Below, piece by piece: positions 56,693 to 64,000 of a stretch of 64,000 nt of DNA. This stretch comes from Albifimbria verrucaria (taxonomy: Eukaryota > Ascomycota > Sordariomycetes > Hypocreales > Stachybotryaceae). Location of the stretch: contig JAHREC010000011.1 in the NCBI GenBank assembly GCA_020081605.1, forward strand, positions 744,001-808,000. The letters run 5' to 3'. Every line of letters starts with the position of its first letter. The stretch's first letter is position 1. The notes below the pieces were generated by a model, which worked only from the letters and a program-made list of their open reading frames with translations, was not told the DNA's origin and did not search any database. Position numbers and translations under genes: made by a program.

Positions 56693-59540
56693 CTACAAAT
56701 TATTTATCAACTCATCACCACGTCCCTGGACCTTGAGATCCCGCGAGCTCTCGCCCACAGCCAGCGTGTACTCCCCATCCACAATCATAACCCAGTTCTG
56801 ACGCTCCACGTCCCAGTAGCTCAGATCCCTTCGTGTAACCTCAAACTCCACCTTCTTGGTCTCGCCTGGCTTGATAAAGACCTTCTCAAAGCCACGCAGC
56901 ACGCGCACGGGAAAGTCGACGCTGGAGTCTGGGTACGACAGGTACAGCTGAGGCACTGCCTTGGCACCCACGGCTCCCGTGTTCTTCACGGTTACAGTGA
57001 CGATAACGTGCGTCTCCCAGAGATCTGGGTTTCCACCTTCGTCGCCACCAGCTTCAGATGGCGTCTGAGGGTATCGTAGCCGTCAGGGTACGGGTACTTG
57101 CCATTCCTGATATCTTTGGCCGACTCAATGTACGGATAAACAAACTTGTCAAGCCTACGGATCTCATCAGGGAAGATGGCTTCCTTGACGTCGGGGATCT
57201 TGTCGTCGTACTTGGGCGGCTCCGTGCTGGGAGATGGGCGCTTGGCTGGGAGCTCCGACTTGGCCTTCTTCTCAGTGACCTTGAGGTCCTTGAATTCGAA
57301 AGTCGTGTAAGACAGTCCGTAGCCAAACTCGTAGCGCGGCTTGACATCAAACTTGTCAAAGTGGCGGTAGTCAATGTATAGGCCCTCCTTAAAGTCTTGC
57401 TGGGGCACAACGCCGTTGGGGTAGTAAAGAACCTTGGCTCCCTCGCCGTAGTCATCGAGCGACTCGCCAATTGTATAGGAAGCTTGCCGCTCGGGCTCTC
57501 ATCTCCAAAGATGATGCTCGCGAGCGCATTGCCGCTCTCTTCGCCGGGAAGGTGCGCTGCCAAAACGGCCTTGACACCTGGATGGTCGATCCACTTGTCC
57601 ACAACTACCGGGCCAACAGAGTGGATGACAACCACGGTAGAACCCGAGCCACCACCGCAGTGGTCAGCGACCTCGATGATTAGGTCGTCGCCGCCCTTCT
57701 GGAGGAACAGGTCGTTGCGGTCTCCGCGAACCCCATCCCAAGCCACGAAACCCTCGCCTGCATCCGAGTTGGCAAACACCAAGCAGACATCTTGCTCCTT
57801 CAGAGTCTGAGCGTGCTTAGAGTGGTGCAAGTCGTTGGACAGGTACTCGGTAATCACAACCTTGAGTCGTTGAAGCCCGCGCGAAGAGCGTCGACAGGGG
57901 CAATTAGGTACGGAAACTCGACTGCGCCACTACCCCAGCCGGATCCCAGAGTACCTTGGTTGCAAGCGCGGTCCTTGCAGAAATTGGGACCCTCGCCAGG
58001 GCCAGCGTCTTCGCCAAAAATACCAACGCGCAGCTTTCCGTCGCGTGTCTTCTTCTCGGGGCCTACTTCGCCAACGCGGCTGATGGGCAGCACGCCGTCA
58101 TTCTTGAGTAGGACGGTAGCCTCTGCGGCGATTTGACGAGCAAGTTCGGAATGGTTACCTTGGACGTTAATGTACTGGTTCACAACAACTTCTTCCTGCT
58201 CTGACGAGCTGGCAGGAGAAATGACGCCCTTCTCGTCATTTGTCCAAGACGAAAAGTTGGGTCCCTTTCTATCAAACAGCTTCTCGTCGTCCTGGCCGAG
58301 CTGGTACCACGCAGCCACAACTCGCGTGACCATGTCGTTAAGTCGCTCGACCGGGATAGATCCGTTAAGGACGGCAAGCGACAGTTGGGGTCCCCAGAGG
58401 GATTGACCATCCGCCCACCGCAGACCATCACCCGGCATGGTCATGTCCAGACCTGCCAGCGCGCTACCCACGCCGGAACGCTGTGCCAGCCAGTCCGACA
58501 TGACGAAGCCCTGGAAGCCCATCTCGTCCTTGAGGACACCGTTGAGCAGCTTCGAGTTGCTGCAGGCGTAGGAGTTGTTGACCTGGTTGTAGGAGCACAT
58601 GACACTGGCGACACCGGCCTTGACAGCGTTGGCAAACGGCCATGCATAGATCTCGTGCAGGGTTCGGTCGTCAATGTTGGACGAGATGGCGTGCGGCAGA
58701 CCCCATTCCCATGGCTGGCGGAAGTGTTCCTGTTCGTTTGCAATGTAGTGCTTGATGGTGGCCATGACGCCCTGGTCTTGGATACCCTTGATGGTCTGCG
58801 CACCAGCAATACCTTGGAGGTACGGGTCGGCGCCGAAGCCTTCCCAGTTACGACCGCCCGCGGGCATTCGTCCCAGGGGCCCGATGGCAGGTCCTAGCAG
58901 ACAGTTGACGCCCTTGCCTCGGGCCTCGAGCGCGTGGGCCTTGCCTCTCTCGTACATGAGCTCCTTGTTCCAAGTAGCGCCAACCGTAATGCCTGCCGGG
59001 AACGCGGTGATGTTGTCGGCGAAACGGATGCCCAGAGGTCCATCCTGCAGTGCAAGGCCTGGGAATCCGACGTTGAGAGCAGGTCCGGTATTTCCTACGG
59101 CTAGACCCATACTCCAGCCTGTGCCTGTCGTGACATTGACCTTTTCCGGCAGCGTCATACGAGAGACCATCTCGGCGGCCTTGGCGTAACTGTCGGCCCA
59201 TTGCTTGACGGTGCCGCCCTGGGGCTGGGATACCACGGTGGTGAGAGCCCGTCCTCTGGCGCCTGACGCAGCTTGTGCCATCCAAAGCCGCCCGCAGCAG
59301 CGACGAGCAAGACGACGGTACCGATGGTAATCAGCACGATCTTGCAGCATCGCGAGCGCAGAGGCCGCCAGGTTCGTCTGATGGTGGGAAACGCGCGTTC
59401 ATTGACACGCACGGATCGCTTCGTGGGCTCCTTGCGATCGTTGAGATACTCGGTCACGTCAATGTCGGAATCGAGGTCGGACGAATGGCGTCCATCGTCG
59501 GATCGCCGGGGCTTGAGCAGCCCTTGCTGGGAGGGTCCAT
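56693..59540 (-). CDS. GH3 beta-glucosidase, membrane-anchored
   Basis: ATG 59540, intronless, ~870 residues. A basic cytosolic N-terminus (DVTEYLNDRKEP...RSRCCK) is followed by one hydrophobic helix (IVLITIGTVVLLVAAAGGFG), giving a type II anchor. GH3 blocks: GWSMGLAVGNTGP, LQDGPLGIRF, GPAIGPLGRMPAGGRNWEGF, MATIKHYIANEQE, and GFVMSDWLAQ with the nucleophile Asp. Then the C-terminal alpha/beta sandwich (VLAAHLPGEESGNALASIIFGD) and a fibronectin-III-like end (FEFGYGLSYTTFEF type). Breaks: GGG 59529, GGGG 59221, near 57864, GG 57478 and GGG 57069. It hydrolyses terminal beta-glucosides (cellobiose or glycosides), probably at the cell surface. Confidence 0.9.
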
Positions 59541-59874
59541 GATGGCCAGCCAGTCACGGTTTCACGCTTCAATTGGAGATGTTGCGGACCAGACGTTTGA
59601 TGCGTTTGCGGTCAGCCGCTGTGCGGGATAATGATAGTGAAGGAGTGAAAGATGCTGGTCCAGAAATACATGTAGACCGTGTGGGTTCAGCTACGTCAAG
59701 CTGCTGAGAAAGTCCTCCACACTCCCCGCTTAGTGGATCTAACCCCTGGGCCACAGCGGGTCCAGCCGCTACGTCGTCCCGATCCTCCGTAACCGAAACC
59801 TAAACTCCACTGAAACCTCTTTCTTTCCAATTGTCTTACAGCACCTTTCAGCTGGCTGATTCATCCAATCGTCA
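59541..59874. other. short spacer
   Basis: No gene. It contains the beta-glucosidase leader and the 3' end of the next minus-strand gene. Confidence 0.4.
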
Positions 59875-61130
59875 TCACCCCTTGGGCTCGCCGCATTTGC
59901 AGTTCTGATCCTGTCCCTGCCCCATAAAAACCACCAGGATCGCCATATATCTGCGTCTGTTAGCTTGGCCCTCTCACCTCGCAGCGCGACTTACCCAACC
60001 GACGCCGTGAAAATCTCATGTCTCTTGGCTGTCGTGCACGCCGTCAATGCCAGTGCAAAGATGAACACGCAGCTCGTCTGCAACAGGAATATCTTGCCCA
60101 CTTTCTCGCTGTCAACGCTTTCCTGCGTCCATCGCAGCAGCGGATAAAGCGGTGCCATCATAATCAAGACGATGATTATCATTAGAACTGACTTGCTAAA
60201 GTTGCCAAATGCCTTTCGTGAAAGTACAGTGTTGGGGTCTGATTCATCGTTCTTCTCATTGTCAGCTATACCCATCGTCGTTGTAAAAGACTTGCCTTGG
60301 CACGGAAAAAGAACTGGCATGGTTAGCTGCGCTTGATACAAAGAGACAAGCACAAAAAGACAGGCAGGCTCAATCGAACAAAGCGCCTGTTCAGTTTCAT
60401 CAACAGACTCATCAGCGCCTGGTCCAGCCAGGCCTCATCTCCATGATCTCCTAATTGAACCAAATCCTCCTCGGCGTGCATACACTCCTCCTCCAAGTCT
60501 ACCGGAGCGTAGTCAGGAGAAATCGGATGATTGATCTAATATCGGGCTCCTTTGGGCCCTTCAAGCTCCACATGCTGTCTGTGACGGACAACATTTTCCC
60601 TATGGCGAATCAGCAAGTGGGTGGAACCGCCAGAGACGCAAGTTACCGTATCGCGACAACATCCTCTCCATCTTTTCCATCAACTCTCCCGCGCCTCGGA
60701 TGCGTTGTCTGCCATTTTCTGAGAGCGCAGCAGCTCAGGGTTTGTCCCCTCATCGGTCATGTCCATGTCGTAGAGTTCTAGCTCAACGGCTTGTAGCCTG
60801 CTTTGCATGTGCAGCAGTTGTCGAATATACAAATACCTAAATTTACGGAACATGGTGTAGTTGTCGCCCTGCCAGATAAACCTCGCCAGCTTTGGGTACC
60901 CTCTCGGGGAATTTGCGTCTAATTTGGTCAGATATGAACATGTTGTGGAGATTGGGCTTACATGAATGGACAATTTTGTCTTCAAGAGACTCTCGCATGG
61001 CTCGCATGTCACTAGCAGTCTCATCGACCGCAGCCCCAGGGCGAGCCCCATTAGATGTAGACTGCTCCGCTATGTCTGACGTTCGTTTTGTGCTTTTCCA
61101 ACCATTTTCAAGTTCGGTTTCTGCGTTCAT
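59875..61130 (-). CDS. DUF6594-type membrane protein
   Basis: ATG 61130. Intron 60919-60961 is in phase and yields ANSPRGYPKLARFIWQGDNY...FRKFRYLYIRQLLHMQSRLQ, the N-terminal GFPxLAxFI...FRRFxxLxxRxLLxxQ signature of DUF6594. Further candidate introns lie near 60605-60650 and 60305-60350. The C-terminal part has three hydrophobic helices (VLMIIIVLIMMAPLYPLL, IFLLQTSCVFIFALALTACT, and YMAILVVFMG after intron 59951-59994) and ends CKCGEPKG. Apparent T losses at 60682 and 60520. The function of the family is unknown; it is greatly expanded in Pezizomycotina. The middle exon boundaries are approximate. Confidence 0.72.
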
Positions 61131-61470
61131 TGCCTAAGATACAAGTGTACACGAGATGACTTGGATTCCATGCAAAACTGCAAGTGGAAAATCCAGGCCT
61201 TTCTACCCGTCGAGTCCGCATTGACACGTCGACAACGTCGCACGAAACCTGTGAAACATTCAGCCTCGTAGCGAGGCCAGGTCTCGAGACTGCAGGGATT
61301 TTATCAAATTCATTGGTGCGTATATCGGGAAGCTACTGCAAGCTACTGTTGCGTCGTTTAGATGCCTTCTTGAACTGGTCGTGCGTCTCATGACAGTCAT
61401 AACAGCACATGTTGTGCATCCATCGACGATAATCCTCGTACCGATTCGCTCAATTCATGCCGATGACAGA
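61131..61470. other. spacer between two minus-strand genes
   Basis: No supported feature. Confidence 0.4.
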
Positions 61471-62243
61471 CTACAAGCCTGTATTTCCTGAAGCAGCCCC
61501 AAGCCAATCATTCGCCAGAGCCGTCATGAGATGGGATTTATTTGAGATGATTCTTGTTATTGAAATGTCGTTCTTGCCAGTCCCACTGCGTTGGTTGTTG
61601 TTGGGGTTGCGAACCACGCTAAAGTTCCCATGAGCAGAGGTGCGGTTGTCTGCACCAGGGTTGAGAGGTTGAATGGCCCGAAAGTCGTACTGAGTCCCGG
61701 GATCTCTCCGTTGAATGTTCGAAGGAGCACATTGCGTACCTCGGCTTGTGGATGGACTACCTTGATTATAGCGATTATGAGACTGATACATCGATGGACC
61801 AATTATACGGTCAGGCTGGGCAGTTTCACTTCTGGATGAATTCTCATGATCGTTGGACTGGAAGCCTTGAACGTTTTCAAGTTAGCATGGAATAAATATG
61901 CCTGAAAGTTTTGAGTATCTTACCTTCGTTGAAGGCTCTGCCAATTATACTGCAAATTTTTGCTTTAGCAGGATTCCTTAACTTTCTCAAGATGTTCTTA
62001 CTTTAGCTTCTTCAGCTTGCAATTTCGCTCATTCTCCTCTTTTTCCTTTTGAAGTCGCTCCAATTCCTTCTGGGTTTTCTTTGATGTACATGATAAGTCT
62101 TGGCCCGTCTTCTTATAAGCCTGGTTGTTGTCGTCGTTCTGGTTGTCACCAATCTGGATGTCGCTTTCCTGATTGTCGTCGTTCTGGTCGTTCTTTTGGT
62201 TGTCGTTCTTCTGGTTTTTACTGGACTGGTCTTCCATAGCCAT
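61471..62243 (-). CDS. Asn/Gln/Asp/Lys-rich disordered protein with coiled coil
   Basis: Start ATG 62243 (a second Met is at 62237). Exon 1 encodes a low-complexity NQKNDNQKNDQNDDNQ segment and a charged coiled-coil-like helix (KKTQKELERLQKEKEENERN). Intron 61950-62001 leads to a 26-nt exon (61924-61949), and intron 61866-61923 to the last exon, rich in Asn/Ser/Arg/Gln. All phases agree, giving about 220 residues. No signal peptide, no known domain. The hydrophilic composition suggests an intrinsically disordered nuclear or RNA-associated protein, which I cannot test. Confidence 0.55.
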
Positions 62244-63224
62244 CGAATACAGAAGTTATCGGCTAAAGATGCCTCAGTTGACCAGATGCGGTTACAAGCC
62301 AGATCTGTCTCGATGTCGTCTGATTCCATGGATCCTACGTGGCAGAGTAACCAGAAGGCATCTTTTAAGTAATTTCTTCATGCATCATTACTTCGTTCAA
62401 CAAACCTGTGAGTGTTGTTTCAAACTGTCACTCAAGTGGGCGAATCTTGGTTATTGATATTTGGCATAGCCAGTGAATCGCTTGATAGCAACATCGTGAC
62501 TAGAGCCACACTTGCCAGCCAAACGGGCGTAGCTTGATAGTTCATTGTGGGCATATTCGGTGAGCTACTTGATACAGCAGCTCTGTCACCGGGTTTTCCA
62601 CCCGCTGAAAGCGGATATGTCTTGGTTGTTGATTGTTGGCATGGCTGGTGAATTGCTTGTCCAGCATGTTGGACCAGTGCAGCCTATTTAAGTATAGCAA
62701 CCAACATTAGCCGAGGGTGAAACAATCTTAATCACTGGTTCTACTTTGGTTCTCTGCCTGGGCGTTTGAAGTTGGATTGACATCCATTCACTGGCAACGT
62801 AACAAATCTCAGCTCAAAGTCATATACTGGTTGCAGTGATCTCAGTCAAAGGCAAGCTTGGTTCAACTTGAATAGCTGTTACACTATTCACTGACGGCAA
62901 GGTGCGACCAAATTTGGGCTGTTGTACAAGCTATTCGGGGACACGGAAGACGCGATAATGGAGAAACCAATTAACTAAATCACTGACTTTGTTCACTGAG
63001 TTGTTATAAGCAATCTGATGGTATGTGAAATCAGTTTCCATCCGTTTGACTACCCTGGACAACCATTGCGGCGAGTTGGGGTGAATGCTGGCTTAGTCAT
63101 GTGTAAACACTGAGGTGTGGCTGCTGTGGCGGTGCCGGCTCAAGGTCGGCTAGACGCAAGCCTCCAAAAATCATCCCGAGATATCGCGACTCTCTCCAAT
63201 CAACAAGCACTGCCAGCAGCCAAG
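62244..63224. other. spacer with degenerate 88-bp tandem repeat
   Basis: No gene found. It contains three decayed units around 62440-62680 (separate entry) and the leader of the uS14m gene. Confidence 0.45.
62440..62680. repeat. three degenerate ~88-bp tandem units
   Basis: The block TTGATTGTTGGCATGGCTGG and variants (TTGATATTTGGCATAGCCAG, TTCATTGTGGGCATATTCGG), each followed by TGA(A/G)(T/C)... and CTTG(AT), recurs with GGCAT at 62463, 62550 and 62638, i.e. spacings of 87 and 88 nt. A small hairpin CCGCTGAAAGCGG lies between units 2 and 3. Confidence 0.5.
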
Positions 63225-63681
63225 ATGTCGATGTTCAGGGCGAAGAAGCTCGATCTGGGCTGCTTCGTGAACACGCGAGTGATTCGCGACCACACGAAGC
63301 GCAAGGTCTTTGAGCAGTACGAGACCGAGAGGTACGACAATCGGACGACAACGATTGAGCTCGATGCGACCGGAACAAAATGCTAACAGCATCACAGACA
63401 AGCTCTTCGCTACATCATTCGCAACACTACCCTCCCCGCCCGCGCCCGCGTCGAGGCTCAGCTGCAGCTCTCTCAGATGCACTGCTACACCCGCCCGACA
63501 CAGATCCGCAACCGTTGCATCATAGGAGGCGAAGGCCGTGGTATCCTCAGGGCTTTCAAGCTGACAAGAGTGAGTCGTCCGAGGACTGTACAGCGACGAT
63601 GGATACTAACGGCTACAGTACAACTTCCGTTTGGAGGCAATGGCAGGAAACCTACCGGGCGTGAAGCGAGCCAGTTGGTAA
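63225..63681 (+). CDS. mitochondrial ribosomal protein uS14m (yeast Mrp2 homologue)
   Basis: ATG 63225. Exons 63225-63331, 63398-63569 and 63619-63681 are joined by introns 63332-63397 and 63570-63618 with exact phase. The ~113-residue product reads SMFRAKKLDLGCFVNTRVIR and RCIIGGEGRGILRAFKLTRY, the uS14 family signature (R-C-x2-G/T-G-R-x-R-G-x-x-R-x-F-x-x-x-R). The protein is part of the small subunit of the mitochondrial ribosome, near the decoding head. Intact, with no frame problems. This conserved gene shows the window is nuclear and not a mini-chromosome of only accessory DNA. Confidence 0.92.
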
Positions 63682-64000
63682 AGCGAGTTGGAGACAGGGG
63701 ATACAGCAGTGTACATTAGTGGGAGTTCTGCTGGCGGTCTGGATGGCCAGGTCAGACTGTACGATACATGTGAAAATGCATAGTTGCGACAGATGCATCA
63801 AAAATACACTTGAACATTTGACACGAGAATGCAATTGTAGGGCGATTGGTTGAGCAGGCTGTTTGCTGTACTGGTCACTGTAGAACTCATGGCATGCAAT
63901 TTGTCGATCCCAAAGGTGCAGGGTAGGCAAAATATTTTGATAGGCAGCACTTCCCAGCCTCTCGTCGCCACCATCAACCTCCATCTTTCAACGCAACAAA
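63682..64000. other. right-edge spacer
   Basis: 3' flank of uS14m. The 110-codon minus frame (63652-63984) shows no domain and overlaps the uS14m 3' end, so I do not call it. Confidence 0.4.

Noticed and set aside
1..64000. RIP (C-to-T decay) as cause of broken genes
   Set aside because: Breaks are single-base losses in runs, not CpA-to-TpA changes; the AT-rich spacers alone are not proof of RIP.
1..64000. tRNA, rRNA or CRISPR features
   Set aside because: No GGTTCRANYCC T-loop in a cloverleaf context, no rRNA-like sequence and no evenly spaced identical short repeats seen.

Overview
This is a nuclear window from a filamentous ascomycete. Hypocreales (Metarhizium/Pochonia-like Clavicipitaceae) is the best guess. 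The reasons are the many 41-75 nt GT...CTAAC/CTGAC...AG introns, Zn(II)2Cys6 regulators, an AA9 LPMO, an Egh16-type secreted protein, DUF6594 and F-box-like proteins, and a nuclear gene for mitochondrial ribosomal protein uS14m. No operons, CRISPR arrays, prophage, rRNA or tRNA genes were found.

Layout. 1-12.4 kb is gene-poor and accessory: a truncated epoxide hydrolase, a secreted zincin with a broken HExxH motif, a long Ser/Thr-rich secreted protein, an F-box-like protein, a damaged gene with deaminase-like zinc motifs, and long empty spacers. 12.4-26.6 kb holds a secreted Cys-rich protein, an amino-acid permease convergent with a Zn2Cys6 regulator, a GT25-like glycosyltransferase, two head-to-head paralogous Cys-rich surface proteins interspersed with three copies of a short repeat, and a TetX-like FAD monooxygenase divergent from a second Zn2Cys6 regulator. 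26.9-45.8 kb is a secretion/carbohydrate block: AA9 LPMO, secreted EEP-family phosphoesterase, IlvD/Edd-family dehydratase, Egh16-like protein, and a divergent pair of a Dal5-type MFS transporter and a GH105 unsaturated-uronyl hydrolase, then a DHA1-type MFS and an unknown small protein. After a 3.8 kb spacer, 49.6-64 kb has an IRED/6PGDH-like dehydrogenase, a multidrug-type MFS with a 7-nt microexon, an F-box-like/Cys-rich protein, a membrane-anchored GH3 beta-glucosidase, a DUF6594 protein, an Asn/Gln/Asp-rich protein and uS14m.

A dominant property of the text itself: about 40 conserved reading frames are each broken by what looks like one missing base, usually in a C/G run, spread over almost every long gene on both strands. 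I read this as systematic homopolymer contraction in a draft assembly, not mass pseudogenisation. Coordinates below span each gene as if these shifts were errors; each shift is located in the entry.

Functional themes are plant/pectin polymer use (LPMO, GH3, GH105 with transporter, sugar-acid-type dehydratase), secreted host-interaction candidates (Egh16-like, zincin relic, Cys-rich proteins, mucin-like protein) and transport/detoxification (two DHA-type MFS, FAD monooxygenase, epoxide hydrolase).
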